The translations under genes were made by a program, and so were the position numbers. A DNA stretch of 64,000 nucleotides from Antedon mediterranea (Eukaryota; Echinodermata; Crinoidea; Comatulida; Antedonidae): contig NC_092674.1 in NCBI RefSeq assembly GCF_964355755.1, positions 13,275,001 to 13,339,000 of the forward strand, read 5' to 3'. Below are positions 1 to 12,454 of the stretch, in pieces (the first letter of the stretch is position 1; each line of letters begins with the position of its first letter). The notes beneath the pieces were generated by a model. It saw only the letters and a list, made by a program, of their open reading frames with translations. It did no database searches and was not told where the DNA came from.

Positions 1-1690
1 AAGATATAATTAAATTAAACAAGTTAAGGTGTGTAAATGACTACTCCAATATTCTTTACAGGTAATTTCAAGTATTTCTTAGAATGAACTTGACGATCGC
101 GCACGTGCGTAAAATCAGACTTAAAGATGTATTGTCCCTTTGACAAATTCCAAAAAAATAAAAAATAAAATATTTCGAAAAAAGGTGATGTTTTTTGAAG
201 TATTATATTAGTTAATAACTTTCACAAACAATTAATCGAAAAAAAAATCATTTAACTTAAATACAGACGTTTTTTTTTTCAAAAAATAACTTTGACTTCC
301 AGTCAAAGTTTTCAATCAAAACATATCCCATAATGCAACGCGCTTGTTTGGCTACTCTGTATGCATAATCATAAAACTTCCTCGCGATCTGTGTGAAAAC
401 ACCTTCTCAACCAGGACAAGTTGTAAACAATCCTAATTAGCATATGCATAATGCATACTCGCGGTTTGAAATTTGTGTTTACTTTCGCTCGTGACGATTT
501 TCCAGACGAAATTTAATCAAACTAATTTACCTGTTAATTATGTAAACGTGTTGTTTTTGGCTCAAATTTTCGGCTTAAAGTGAATAACTTTATTATTAAT
601 TTGATATGGCCAATTTAAATTTATAATGTTTTGACCTTCATTGTTTGTGTTTCAAGGGACAATACATTTTTAATCTTACAGGCAAAATGCCGACCCTTAA
701 TGAACATACACAGTAAATTCAATTACCGTGTTTAAAATGTAAATTTCGAATAATTCTTAAATGAACTTTGACCTTGCATCTACGAGAAAAACATCAACAG
801 TTATCTAACAACACGTATACCTTACTTTAGCGCAAAACCGAAAGAACGAATGATTATTTATACACACTAGAGGGTGAGATCTCTTCACGTGCTCCCCTCC
901 AGGAAGTGTAGATGATGTTTCTCGGAATGATAATGACTCGGGTAAAAAGATTTTAGAAGGACGTTATGGTTTGGACGGTTATCATTATTGAAATGCTTGA
1001 TATTCGTAAAACTCAATTACTAACAAAAGGTCTTATCATCAGTTCTCCCTATGTAATGTTATATCCTATTCCCCACAATATACTCCGATGCTTTGTGAAT
1101 ATATTTAATTTGATCTTTATTAATTTGCAATATAATTGTTACTTTGATAACTACTATACCTTCACACGCGCGGTCCGAAAATAAACAAAAAACTAACATT
1201 GCTATCGCCACCAACGGCCAACTTAGAAACTAGGAAGTTGCAAGGTGATGACTCACCGAAAGCGTAATTTGGGCGGCACGGGGTGGTGGTGATGGAACCG
1301 CAGTAAAACAGTTGACTGTATTTATACAGTATAAGAACCACACTAAATAAATACAGTAAGACATTCGGCGATCGGGAACGCTAGCTCTGATTTAGTAACG
1401 CCTAAGGATCTATCTAGAATGTACGTACCTATCAGATATACATGTCTTGTGTTGTATAACAAATACGTATTGTAATAGTTACTGAAGTTAATATTACAAC
1501 CTCGTCAATAAAAACACAAATATGTATATGTTCATTCACTTAGTTATGAAAACGCATACTATAAAGTTTCCTTTGTCTGTACAATGATGTAATCAAGCTG
1601 TTTACAAGAGTAATTAAAAACCAAATTGTAGTTGGAGAAAAGAAACTACGAAGCATGTTTATGTAATATAATGTTGTGTGCCGTTATGTT
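1..1690. other. AT-rich non-coding DNA
   Basis: I see no gene here. The short open frames lack splice context or recognisable protein. Positions about 740-860 resemble 44,255-44,345 in the same orientation, and 860-960 resembles 14,553-14,612, so part of this stretch belongs to dispersed repeat families. Confidence 0.5.
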
Positions 1691-1835
1691 TTCACCATTG
1701 ACAGCCATTGGAGTGGAGCTATATCATGGAGGTGGGTGTTTGCCCTCTAATCCCAAGGTCCGGGGTTCAATCTTGACTTTGTGCCATATATGGTTATTAC
1801 TCTTCCAACTGCACCCCCTACGCTTCAAATGAGGT
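1690..1835 (+). repeat. tRNA-derived SINE relic
   Basis: A pol III B-box-like word (ggggttcaatc) near 1,766 follows a stretch resembling the 3' half of a tRNA (cctctaatcccaaggtccgg). A pyrimidine-rich tail with accccctacgc comes after it. No clear A box or intact cloverleaf is visible, so this is called a decayed SINE, not a tRNA gene. Confidence 0.4.
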
Positions 1836-2099
1836 TTAGTTTAACTGCATGATGCATATTATATACTCTTCGATAATCATTTGATTTCATAACTTTTTAT
1901 TATTATGATATTGTATGAGTAGGCCTAACAAAGTTAATTGTGTATTCTTGTTTATGTACCCATCAGTAGGACTAATTCACTGGTTGACCTAGTTTAGTTC
2001 TTACAAGCCTAATTACACTCCTGGATCTAAAATTATCCGAAAGCCACTCTTAGTGTTGATTAGAGTTTAATGTTCTGTATACAACACCCGGCAGCGTAA

Positions 2100-2230
2100 T
2101 TTTTTTTTCCAGGACGAACGTGGGCAGAAATCATGAATAATTCATGAATAATTATGACATAATAGGGAACATTATAGAGGGCGCTATAAAAGCGGCACTA
2201 TTTCTAGTCTAAGCATTTGCCGAAATAATG
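2100..2230 (+). repeat. Solo terminus related to the 18.3-kb TIR element
   Basis: The stretch from gcagaaatcatgaataattc through tatgacataat to agagggcgctata matches the subterminal sequence of the large TIR element at 18,341-18,412. No partner end is seen nearby, so it looks like a lone end or a remnant of the same family. Confidence 0.5.
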
Positions 2231-2261
2231 CGCCCTCTAGTTACCGAGGAATTTGAAGCTT

Positions 2262-2745
2262 CAAAATACAGATTGGAATGTTTCATTCATCGGAAATAAA
2301 TACATTTGTATAAACATATATTAAATCTATCAAAATAGTGTTTTGTTAAGAAAATTGGCCTGTCTTCAACTGTATGATACTGTACTAGAGCTGTTCAACC
2401 GGTTTTCAGTTAATAAAAACATTTATCGTAGGAGGAGATAGGAAAATGCGAAACATCCTCGTATTATTGTGTACGGGTATTTTTGAAGATAGACATACAT
2501 TAGACAGTGAATACCACGATCGGAAAACACCCCTATTTGGGGCAAATCATTGAACCTAAATTCGTTTTAATTGTCAATAACTAATTATCTAACTCAATTT
2601 AATTAGTAAACAGGGTTACATCAGGTGGTTTAAATCATTACCAAAAGTACGAACCAACTTTATATACCATCGAGTAAACATTCTAGAAGTAACACGCAAT
2701 TTACCTAATTTTTCGCTTATGTAAATTTATATATAGTTTACCAAC
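2262..2745 (+). repeat. Dispersed repeat, inverted partner at 12.5 kb
   Basis: About 480 bases match 12,455-12,935 in the opposite orientation with moderate divergence. Shared words include ggaggagataggaaaatgcg and ccccaaatagaggtgttttcc (with small changes). No coding potential was found. Confidence 0.7.
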
Positions 2746-3304
2746 TACTTAAAATTACCGGTCGTAAGAAAGTGAACTTTTCGTAGTCCGATTGTGATGA
2801 AATTAAAACAGAATTGTTCAACAATATATTGTTGTTGTCAATTAATCATCGACGAAAACATGTCAGTAGAACACCCAGACTGCACATACGATTTCTACAT
2901 GGCTACGTTTGGCTCTCAAACAAGACCATATAGATTGCTACAGTCGCGTGCTCAAGTTAGTGTTTACCGCCTGACCAACCGACCAACTGAGTGAGATGTA
3001 GAGTCGCGTTGCGCATGACTGAAAATGTAACAGTTGCAGCGTTCTATAGAGGGCCTCGGTTAGAGACAATGAGCGTGTTTGTTTGATTGGCAGCAGGGCA
3101 GTAGTATAGGCAAGCGCGTTGGAAAATCGTTTGATGTCACCGTCGATGAATATCCTTCTATGCTCAGACTGTTTAAAACTTTATGCGACAGGTATTACAA
3201 ATTACTACAAAGGGTGACGATTATTAAAAAATGCGGCAGTACAAACGGTGTTTACAGATAATAATTATATGCGATGTGTAGGCCTACTTATTTTATGTCC
3301 TTGC
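2746..3304. other. No feature recognised
   Basis: Short open frames only; no splice pattern, tRNA or repeat structure that I can support. Confidence 0.4.
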
Positions 3305-3595
3305 TTAAGTATCGGGATCATTAATTTTACAAATATTATTAAGTTCTTTAGTGAGATCTTGCATAAAGGTATTCAGGTCCAGGGCTTTAAATGATCGCGA
3401 CTTATAAACTATCTTTGCTTGATCTGACTTCCCGATGTCAAGATTAACCTTGATGAGGCAATGGTGTTCCAAACCATTTGAGGGATACAACCGTGCAGTT
3501 CTCTACAATAAAGTCATCCTCGCTACAAAGTAGGCTTTTGTGATCTATAATATGACCCGCAATGTGAGTTGGTTCATTTAGATTTGTTATTACCG
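3305..3595 (-). pseudogene. Probable non-LTR retrotransposon fragment (after endonuclease)
   Basis: On the minus strand a frame interrupted by stops reads through an endonuclease-end-like piece (PTHIAGHIIDH, about 3,545-3,580) into a lysine-rich linker containing KALDLNTFMQDLT (about 3,355-3,395). That order resembles the region between endonuclease and reverse transcriptase in Jockey/CR1-type elements. A diverged copy lies at 31,830-32,092, also just beside an ankyrin exon, so the fragment travels with the duplicated block. No catalytic residues are visible. The family is inferred from layout and residue style, not a clear motif. Confidence 0.35.
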
Positions 3596-3678
3596 GCATG
3601 CCCATTAAATTATAAAATTAAATACTTTTTTTTTGTAATCACACTGCACCCCTTATAATTAATTTTTGTTAAACTTAC

Positions 3679-3777
3679 ATTGTCTGGAAGATCCAATTTA
3701 TCACCTGCCTTGAGCAAAATAGTGCAAACATCTGTGTGGCCGTTTTGTGCAGCCAAATTTAAAGGTGTCGATCGATG
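3679..3777 (-). CDS. Single ankyrin-repeat exon (copy 1)
   Basis: A 99-nt exon (33 codons, phase 0 at both ends) is bounded on the minus strand by a cag acceptor and a gtaagt donor. It encodes one ankyrin repeat with the core TPLNLAAQNGHTDVCTILLK. Ankyrin repeats are protein-interaction modules, and exactly one repeat per symmetric exon can be duplicated without a frameshift. No flanking exon of the same gene is evident within several kilobases. It may be an internal exon of a long ankyrin gene or an orphaned duplicate. Related exons lie at 11.2, 16.1, 32.2 and 51.6 kb, all on this strand. Confidence 0.6.
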
Positions 3778-4019
3778 CTGAAAGATTAAAAACATTAATG
3801 TCATAATATTTTTCACTCTACAACATATTTATATCGTACTGAAATCAATTCGATGTGATCAATTAAAAATAACTTTATGGATTTAAATAATGCTACATTG
3901 CTACAATTAAATAACGATTTTTAAGATGATGTATTGTTACGTATACATTTATTTTGCTTCTATAATATTTTTTAATTTTTTTTTATTCATCACTTCATCC
4001 GGTACACAGCAAAATTTGA

Positions 4020-4850
4020 AATTCTAAGCAAGAAAAAAAAATCTTGTTTTAAGAAAAATTTCTTAAAATAAGCATTTTTTTTCTTGTCAAGATTTAAAAT
4101 TACTTAAAACAAGAAATAATTTTCTAGAAAAGACACATTTTTTAAAATTAAGTTTTGCAATATTCTTGAAAATGCTTATTACAGGAAATATTTTACTTAA
4201 ATAAAGAAGTCAATATCATTCTCTTCTTATTAAGAATAGTTTTGCAAGATTTGAAAATACTTAATTTGAAAAGTATTTTACTTAAAATAAGAAATCTATA
4301 TTATATTTATCCCTATCAAGAATAATTTTTCTTAAATCAAGATTGATGAATTCTAAAAAATACTTAAAACAATAAATATTTGTCTAGGTAAGACAAAGTT
4401 TCTTAAATTAGGTTTCACAATAGTCTTGAAAATACTTGTTTTGAGAAATATTTTACTTAAAATAAGAATTCAATTTCACACTACCCTTATAAAGATTATT
4501 TTTACTTGAATCAAGATTCGCAATATTCTTGAAAATGCTTATTACAAGAAATATTTTACTTAAAATAAGAAGTCAATATCATTCTCTTCTTATTAATAAT
4601 AGTTTTGCTTAAAACAAGATTTGAAAATACTTAATTTGAAAAGTATTTTACTTAAAATAAGAAATCAATATTATATTTATCCCTATCAAGAATAATTTTT
4701 CTTAAATCAAGATTGATGAATTTTAAAAATTACTTAAAACAATAAATATTTTTCTAGGTAAGACAAAGTTTCTTAAATTAGGTTTCGCAATATTCTTAAA
4801 AATACTTATTTTGAGAAATGTTTCACTTAAAATAAGAATTACGGCTGAAT
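4020..4850. repeat. Higher-order AT-rich tandem repeat
   Basis: Subunits of roughly 80-100 bp share ttttacttaaaataagaa and cttgaaaatactta. They are arranged in a larger unit of about 363 bp: the tattcttgaaaatgcttatt word recurs at 4,161 and 4,524. A little over two higher-order copies are present. Confidence 0.7.
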
Positions 4851-5282
4851 ACGTATCCATGGCTCCAAAATGTGTTCAGGTAACACATTTTGACTGCTAA
4901 ATTCTTACTATTGGTTTCATTTTCCCGTTAAATCAAATGGATATCTCGGTTCATATCCCTTTATTGTATATATAATTTACATAAAATACATAGTGTTGCT
5001 CTGTACGACACAAAACAATAACAAAAACCGACACACCCTAACATTCTGTTCTCTAAAGGCAGATGGTAAACACTATTACGGAATCTATTTGTAAATAAAT
5101 CTCAAGACTATTTGGTTACCAATACATTTATTGAGCAATAGTATAGGTCGATATTACATAGTTTTAATACGCAAATTTCGCTTAGTAATACAGTGTAACA
5201 CCGTGGTTTAAAAATATATTGTTTATTATAAAACATAGACATTTGCAAAAAAACACTATTATTTATGAAAAAGAACATAATT

Positions 5283-5467
5283 AAAATATATTGATATAAA
5301 GTTTGCAGTACATCACGTATATTTAGTTCTGAAAACAACTGTTGGGTTTCTCGACGTTTCGATTAAAGCATATTGATTGAAACGTTAAGAAACTCACAAG
5401 TTCTTTTCAGAATTAATATACGTAGTATGCACCGCAAACGTTACAATATTTATAATATCAATATTTA
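5283..5467. repeat. Imperfect hairpin (fold-back) repeat
   Basis: Two arms of about 65-75 bases, around 5,283-5,350 and 5,385-5,467, are imperfect reverse complements. They pair, for example, tagttctgaaaac with the complement of cttttcagaatta, and cgacgtttcgat with attgaaacgtt. It is probably a MITE-like fold-back sequence. Confidence 0.5.
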
Positions 5468-6234
5468 ATTTCGCCATGCAAGCCTTCAAAAATTTAAATA
5501 TACATTGGAATTAGGTGTACGTGCGTGCAAATAAAACATCTAAATGAATATGTATTTACAAAAAGCTCAAATTATGTTTTAGAGAATTTTTTTTTTCGGA
5601 CCACAGTAAGTGGTTGGTGTAACTTCACATTAACGATATTGAAACATTATAAAGTTAATAAGTACGTCACCTTAACATAGACCTTTGCCATATACGATGA
5701 TTTAAAATTCAGAGTTTTAATATTACAGTATTAGCCTACAGTTGAACTTCGTCAGCGGCCACCTGTAGAAAGCGGCCACCACTCGTATGCGGCTGCGGCC
5801 ACTTTTTATTTACTAAAAATTAGATTGTTTGTATATTAAATTAATCCCCTTAAGTGGCTACCCAATCAATTTATATTGACTTTTGACAACAAACATACAA
5901 TTTGGGTACTTATTATTGTGCTTTATATATTAGTATTAGCTTTATTTCGAAGCGATTTCAAAAATATTCCTGTGTTTTTTAGATGCGATGAAAACTATAC
6001 ACGACATCTGCCACTTGTTCAGGTCGCGAGGGAAGCGGCTTACGGAAGATTCAACTGTATGTCAATGCGGCTTAGAACTATGCCACATGCAATGTGCATT
6101 AAGAGAAAAAGTAAAATTATTGAAAATTATAATATTATTATTGTAATAATAATTATAATGTTCAATTTACTATAGCGCAAAATGCATGACGCCTCTAAGC
6201 GCTGAACAATCAACAGAAAAAAGAAGAGCAAAAA
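5468..6234. other. Tail of duplicated block; no gene
   Basis: 5,595-5,790 belongs to the duplicated segment also found at 17,315-17,520, 33,455-33,690 and, partly, 46,620-46,760. The remainder is AT-rich. Its longest open frame begins at a TTG codon and resembles nothing I recognise. Confidence 0.45.
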
Positions 6235-6555
6235 CTATAGAAAATGCAAATTAAAAAGGTGGGATTTCAGGAGTTGTTTGAATGTCGTGAGTGATTCAGA
6301 ATTCCTGATATAATTTGGAAGGGCTTTCAAGAGAACATCAGCTGACCACGAAAAGGCACGTTGTCCATAACATTTTGTTGAAGGCCTGAGTATAACCTCA
6401 GATGATGACCTCAGAGTTCGTTTTGGCTTGTATGGAGAAATGATATCAGATAGACAAGTTGGAGCCATGTTATGAAGTGATTTGAATGTAATGAGAAGAA
6501 TTTTAAACATTATTCTCTTCTCAACTGACAACCAAATTGTTTTATGCCAAAATGA
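6235..6555 (-). pseudogene. C-terminal piece of a non-LTR reverse transcriptase
   Basis: The minus frame runs open to a stop at 6,235. It has the end-of-ORF2 style of Jockey/CR1/Rex-type retrotransposons: WLSVEKRIMFKILL, then SLHNMAPTCLSDIISPYKP, CYGQRAF, ALPNYIRNSESLTTFKQLLK and SHLFNL. The polymerase motifs upstream are missing, so this is a 5'-truncated copy of about 100 residues. It abuts a Gypsy fragment on the opposite strand. Protein family confidence is good; the exact clade cannot be set from the tail. Confidence 0.7.
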
Positions 6556-6769
6556 TGTTTCACCTGTTTTGTCCGGATACCATAGTTCTTGTTTATTTGC
6601 TCATCCTCCGAAAAAGTATGTACAGTGTGACGTATTGACAAGAAGAAGCGATGACGTCATTAATATGCAGGGTGAGATGCAGTTTCCTCCCACACCCCCA
6701 CATAAATTTTTCATATGCAACGTACTAATCCAACTATTTTGCACCGTCATTGAATATCTTAATCGCGGA

Positions 6770-7960
6770 TCTCGTTCAACTCATATTGAAACACAAACTG
6801 TGCTTACTTTACTTCGCCAATGGGATCGTTTAGAATAGAAGGACAATGTACTTTATCGTAAAACTGTTGTTGACAATTTTCCGCATTTTGAACTTGTACT
6901 TCTGGCTGATCAGAAATCAACTATTTTGTCAAAATTACATGATGAACTGGTTTTGAAAGGACACTGGCTGATGATATTTAACAACATTGTATAACTTGTA
7001 AACGGCTCAAACTAAAGCTAAAGCTCATAAAGTCGACGTAAGCATTCGACGTGTGTTTAACAGACAAAATTTCAAATTTCGGGAGCAGCATAAATACAGA
7101 TGTTTCTCTGCGGCCCGACACGATCTTGACTAAGGTCAACGACGTCAATTTCTTGTCAATTTTCGTAAGAGACGTAAGAAACGTATGAAACGCAATAATC
7201 GTTGCAAAATTCGACTTCTTACGTCGACCGGAAAACAGCCTTTAGTAGGCCTACCAATTTTTACATCCAAACCAATGGAGTTGGTATGTATTGATTTCCT
7301 TAAACTTGAACGTTCAGGAGGTGGTTTTGAAAATGTTCTAGTTGTTACAGACCATTTTACTAAATATGCTTAGGCATACCCTACCAAGGATCAAACAGCT
7401 ACTACTGTAGCAAAAGTTTTAACTAATATTTTTTTTTTACATTATGGGTTTCCCAAACGCCTTAATTTCGACCAAGGCCATAATAAAAAAAAACATGAAA
7501 CCACTGGTTATGGCCCTTTTTATCTTATGTTTGGACGAAACGCTAGATTACTTGTTGATGTACTATTTAGTATAGTAAATAATAATGGTTCAACAGATGA
7601 TATGAGGAACAATAATGACGATTATGTAATTAAGTTACTTAAACAACTGAATGTCAACTTATGTCACATCCCAAAATTCAGCTAGTGAAGCCAAGGTTAG
7701 GCAAAACATAATTATGATAAACGAGCTACCAATTCAGTACTTAAAATAGGTGACTTGTTCAAAAGAAAGCTATTGTTGGTAAACATAAACTCGCTGACCA
7801 ATGGGAAGAGAAGCCATGTTTTTGTTATAAACACCCCACTCTACCTGTGTATACAGTTGAGAATGATACTCATAGCGTATCCTTCACAGAATGTATGTTT
7901 CTGCCTATTGAAGACCCTATCGATGTTAATGTAAATCAACACATTATTACGTAACGTAGT
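6770..7960 (+). pseudogene. Ty3/Gypsy pol remnant (integrase)
   Basis: Plus-strand frames, broken by several stops and shifts, read through the integrase part of a Ty3/Gypsy polyprotein. The order is: a WDRLE lead with a decayed zinc-binding stretch (about 6,815-6,970), the core start PMELVCIDFLKLE (about 7,276-7,314), NVLVVTDHFTKYA ending in a TAG at 7,371, PTKDQTATTVAKVL (about 7,382), then FDQGHN and TTGYGPFYLMFGRNARL (about 7,500-7,550). The aspartates of the core are partly visible but the domain is interrupted. Protease, reverse transcriptase and RNase H are absent. An LTR-like sequence follows at 8,684, so this is the 3' half of an element. Confidence 0.7.
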
Positions 7961-8683
7961 TGGAAAATAAAGAAGGGTCGTCAAATGTTTTAATCTTGGA
8001 AAAGTAAACTAGCCCATCGTATGATTCATAGCATTTTAATGTTGACGATAATTGTTGTTATTTGTGTATGATTATTTTTCATTTTTCTTTTACCACTTGA
8101 GGTTTCTGACAATATAGAACCTCCAACGTGTTTGTAGTAACTCTTTAATTTCAGTATTTAACTAGTATATTCATTATTTAAGTTAGATTTATTTTGCTTT
8201 GATTTCTTTTAATAATTTAAGATTGATTTGAGTATTTTACTTTATATTTGTTTGAAACATGATTGTTTTGATATTTATGTACGGGTAATACGTACGTGCC
8301 TTGAACACGCTCTATTGTCCGTGGTTTAGTGTGAAACTTGTTTCTGGAATGAGATATTCGTTCGTTTGTATGCCCATTTTTTTTTTCTTCCTTTTGATTT
8401 TGCCAATATGCCGCTGTTAGTGGGTTGTCCTGCGACATGAGTACGGCTCTACAAACATGAATTTTTCAAGTTTGTTTATCTTTTTTATTGGTGGTAAATT
8501 ACTATTCCGTTAATATTTATATGCTTGAACATACGGCAGTGGAAAGTTATGTTATTGTTCTTACTTTAGTTTGCTTGTAGATTTAATTTGATTTTTATCT
8601 TAATTTTGTAGTTTGTAAGTTATTTTGATATATTATACGGTTTAGCTTAGGATTTATGTTTTTTATTATAGCAGCGAGGGCGA
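7961..8683 (+). other. 3' internal region of the Gypsy remnant
   Basis: AT-rich sequence between the pol remnant and the LTR-like block. No open frame that I recognise. It ends in gcagcgagggcga, a purine-rich run that would serve as the polypurine tract next to the LTR. Confidence 0.4.
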
Positions 8684-9062
8684 TGTTATATCCTGTAATT
8701 CACGTGGTCGGCCGAACTTAACTAATGTAGACTTATAGACCTGGGCTGTAACCACTAAGGTTTCAACTCCTAATAACTAATTGCCTTATTTTATGGAATT
8801 GGTACCTACTAATTACTTGGGTGTGACATTAATGGATATACCAGCTCTTAGGAGGGGACAAGTAGGGTCGCTGAACTGAAATGTCACCTCACTGGACTAC
8901 TCCTTAAAGAGTCATGTATATTCTGTAATTATCACTTTTTGATTAACACACTTTGGAAATAACTTGAACTGATAGATACAACTTAATCACACTCTCTGTA
9001 CATATAGTGTAAATAAAGTGCCATTGAGAGAATTTAACAACTTTCTGTGTCATTGATATACA
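8684..9062 (+). mobile_element. Probable 3' LTR of the Gypsy remnant
   Basis: The block starts TGTTATATCC directly after a purine-rich run, contains an aataaa signal at about 9,012, and ends near ...GATATACA (or ten bases later at ...GCTACA). TG...CA ends, a polypurine tract and pol upstream fit an LTR of about 380 bp. I could not find the second LTR in the window, so the boundary is inferred. Confidence 0.45.
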
Positions 9063-11228
9063 GAGTGCTACATAAGTTAGATGTTAACATTAATTCCTAT
9101 TTTATTATGAACGCAAACATTATAACGAACAATGAATACTAATTATAGTTTTCCAATAAATTCTACTTTGAACTCATCAAGCCCGAACCAGAATTTGTTT
9201 TCATTTTTTCGCAACTGAAGAAAATACATATTTAAGCCTATAGCCTAGATTTCAAAAGTTAAGCCTTATTTATACCTTTCACTGCTGGTCTAAAAAGATG
9301 AACTATACGAACCCCATAGGCTAGAGGCTTACTGTCACCGTGACAATTATGGTTATTCGCGTTAATGAACACAGTGTACCAAACATGTTGACCTGAAAAC
9401 ATGTTTTGTTTTTGTTCTGAATTGTGTATTTTTTGTGTGTCATATTTAATGCGAATAACCAATAAAGTAATTTTGTTATGTTTTCTTCGTAAAAAATAGT
9501 GCTTGTATGTTAAATTTTTCTTCATAGTATAATATTCAATTTGTTGGTGAATTGTACTTTTAAGAGTCCAGCTAAGCATAATTGTGGCACTTATTGACCA
9601 ATTCCGAGCCTTTTATCGTCTGACTTGATTGGTGTCCTTTTTCGTGACATGATCTCCAGTTAGTACGGTAGATCTCATTGACCAACTACTGGCTTTCGGC
9701 CAATTGTTCTCTTCACCACAAAATCACATCCCTCTCCGCTTCAAAATCCTTTCTACATTCTTGTTGTATTTTGACACCGTGATACCTTTAAAACATTTAA
9801 GATGTCGGTGTCTCAACAACCTACGCCAACATCGGCAAATAGGGCATCACCTGTTTTGACTCTACTTCCATCCTCTGTTCTATTCTTATATAAGCGTTTA
9901 CTAAGTTTATCCAGTAAGTTTAACTTAGCTTTGTAGGCATTACTTCTATTACTATAAACGCAATTCAAATGAATATGATTTTTTTTTTTTTTTTTTAGTT
10001 GGCTGAAATATTAACTTAAATTGACGTAAACGCTCATATACTGTCAGTATTTCTTTTATTTAAACCATTTCCCATTTGTACAGAGAACTTGAAAGGAAAC
10101 ATTTTGACTTTTTTTCATTTTATCGCCAAACCCGAGTGTTGTCACACGAAAATTACACAGTCAATATCATCGTACTCTAGAATTTACTGGATTTTATATG
10201 TTTAATGATAGGGACTCGATAATGACGCAAAAATTACTCAGTCAATATCATCGTACTCGAGTAAATATATACGATTTACGATCCTCGCAAAAGTATAGTC
10301 ATGTGATGCAGTTTCAACCAATCACGTTCACGTATTTACATATATATAATATAATAAAAAATGATGTGTTCAATTTCAATTAGTTCCCCTCAATTTATAG
10401 TTCTTTAAATTTTTCTATTATTATTATTTTGTCCATCTTGTCTGAAAATTGATTACACCACATTCAATTGGGTTGATGTAGCCTACTTACTTGTCCATAA
10501 CATTGAACAGTTGCGTTCTATCACTTACACTATTAAGATTACACACCTGTTCATGTGCGCCATAATATTGCTCATAATAATATTCTATACCACAAATGAT
10601 TGTGCAAGCACGCGTATGTATTGATTCAACATTACTTTATTACCAATTTGGGGCTGGTGCAGTATATTCATGTGAAGTATATCAATATGGTCAACATTCG
10701 GGACACCAAAGAGTTCGGTAGTTTACCGTGCTTGCCGTGTTAGTCAGCCGATTGCAAATTCCTGCCAAACGCAACGAACACAATCAAATGAAAACGAGAT
10801 AAAATATACCAAAACACACTGTACATATCTATAATAAAAAGTATGGATGGAGTCATTTAAGTGATACATATTGCACTTAGATGTTAAACAGATCACCAAT
10901 TGAGTAACGATTCCTCACACAGTACCGTTTTACGGTCTTTATGAAATCAAGGCATTATCGATTCTACACCTTTGGTTATACTACAAATGTTAATGTATAG
11001 TAACCAGACCGTTCAATGGAGTCAGCTAATAGTGTAAAAATCAACGATCGGTGTGTTTCTAACAACAAAGGCTAAGTTTTTCATGGGATTTACAACGACG
11101 TCTTAAGTGCTAGGCATATTTTAGGTATGTTATTACCGGTTCGCCCTTTAAATTTGAAAATTAAATCATTTGTTTTAATCACACTGAATTATATAGCACC
11201 CCTTATTAACAATGTTTGTAAAACTTAC
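9063..11228. other. Non-coding; relic repeats
   Basis: About 9,790-9,970 resembles 48,190-48,360 and may be a decayed reverse-transcriptase piece. A 30-base word (cagtcaatatcatcgtactc plus flanks) is duplicated at about 10,158 and 10,229. 10,738-10,805 resembles about 13,898-13,950. No gene is supported. Confidence 0.4.
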
Positions 11229-11327
11229 ATTGGTTGTAAGATCCAAATTAGCACCTGCCTTGAGCAAAATAGTGCAAATATCTGTGTGGCCATTAATTGC
11301 AGCAGAATGCAAAGGTGTCCATCCGTC
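11229..11327 (-). CDS. Single ankyrin-repeat exon (copy 2)
   Basis: 99 nt, phase 0 to phase 0, with cag acceptor and gtaagt donor on the minus strand. It encodes one canonical ankyrin repeat: DGWTPLHSAAINGHTDICTI, then LLKAGANLDL. It is the copy closest to the general ankyrin consensus, with TPLH intact. Only short flanks (about 11,120-11,400) are shared with the other copies, so the duplication here is shorter or more eroded. The frame and both splice sites are intact, which fits a usable exon. No transcript evidence is available. Confidence 0.6.
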
Positions 11328-11580
11328 CTGAAATATTACAAACATTATGTTATAGTATTTTTCACTTCACATCAAACTATCTAATATTGCAATAAAATCA
11401 ATTAGATGTGATCATGTGTATATACAAATTCAATTAAATAATTGAATTTATATAATAATTTAAAGTATGTGTAATCAGTGCTACTAAGCACCTTTGATGA
11501 TTACATTGTTTACTTAATTATGGCAACACAAACACAATATAAGTATATGAAAGTTACTTGGTGAAACTTAAAATTCAGCA

Positions 11581-11814
11581 CCCGTCTATTTACAGGAACT
11601 AATTCAGAAGTATAACCCTGGTCGCCAGGGACTCGGATCTACACAAGATATTACTCGTTTTGCTGTTCCTAAAACTAATAGACTATTTAGTGATAAATCA
11701 TTTTCTGTCATTGGACCTAAGTTATGGAACACTTTACCTATTAATGTGCGTATTGCTCCAAGTTTACAATGTTTTACAACATTGTTAAAGAGTTTTCTTT
11801 TCCCTAAGAAATAA
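11581..11814 (+). pseudogene. C-terminal piece of a non-LTR reverse transcriptase
   Basis: An open plus-strand frame of 77 codons ends at a TAA. It contains VPKTNRLFSDKSFSVIGPKL followed by WNTLPINVR and FTTLLKSFLF, the usual last segment of a CR1/Jockey-type ORF2. The 5' side is cut within a few codons of 11,581. The following 250 bases are AT-rich and probably the element's 3' UTR. Confidence 0.65.
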
Positions 11815-12454
11815 TTTAGATATGTACTGCTCTAATTAATGTACAACTTTTGAGAAAAGAGCTTTATAAATCTCTATAGCATAGTATAGTATAAAATAAA
11901 TTGCCATAAATAGATTGTTAAATGATACTGGTATGTACTTCTTGTATCTAATTTGTAAACAAAAAATATTATTTTAATTATAAATTTGTAATATTAAACC
12001 ATTGGACAGTGTGTGTGTGAAATATGTAAGGTACTTCCTCTATCTAATTTATAAAAAAAATAAATGTTTAATTAGACTTGTCTTTATTCATTAGGCATAA
12101 TGTGTATGTACCAGTTGTTCCAGAAACGAATGAAACACGATTATTAATAAAAGTATGAAAGCACACATAAAACGAACAATGCTTAATAGTTTTCCTAAAT
12201 ATTTAACTCAATCATCACCGTGATGAATTCGGGAAATTTGCGTCATAACATGAAATACACATAATACTCTATGATCTGAAAAAAAATGTTTATAGTGTGC
12301 TGAGTGGTGTCTATCAATTGTGTACATATAGTAACAATGTGGTCCAAGCATGAGCTCTTTTCTTTTCCTTCTAATTAATTTCATTTATTATAAGAAATTC
12401 CTTAAATTCGTGTGATAATCCCGCGATAATAATAAGTAACATCAGCAAAACTAA
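11815..12454. other. Probable retroelement 3' UTR and AT-rich DNA
   Basis: No gene. The first part likely belongs to the non-LTR remnant upstream. The rest shows nothing I can name. Confidence 0.35.

Larger units (their letters stand above)
3560..5790. repeat. Diverged copy of the ankyrin-exon segmental duplication
   Basis: This block follows the order seen at 15,985-17,813 and 32,098-33,976: ankyrin exon, AT-rich intron, the ctattacggaatctattt word (here about 5,078-5,096), then the gtggttggtgtaacttcaca segment (about 5,610-5,640) and a cggccacc-rich stretch. It is the most diverged of the three long copies. A tandem-repeat block (4,020-4,850) has been inserted or amplified inside it. The conserved small ORF of the other copies is cut short here by a stop after ITESICK. 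Confidence 0.6.

Noticed and set aside
5876-6175. 99-codon open frame on the plus strand
   Set aside because: It begins at a TTG codon, has no similarity I recognise and sits in AT-rich repeat-derived DNA. Many such frames here rely on non-ATG starts not expected in an animal genome.
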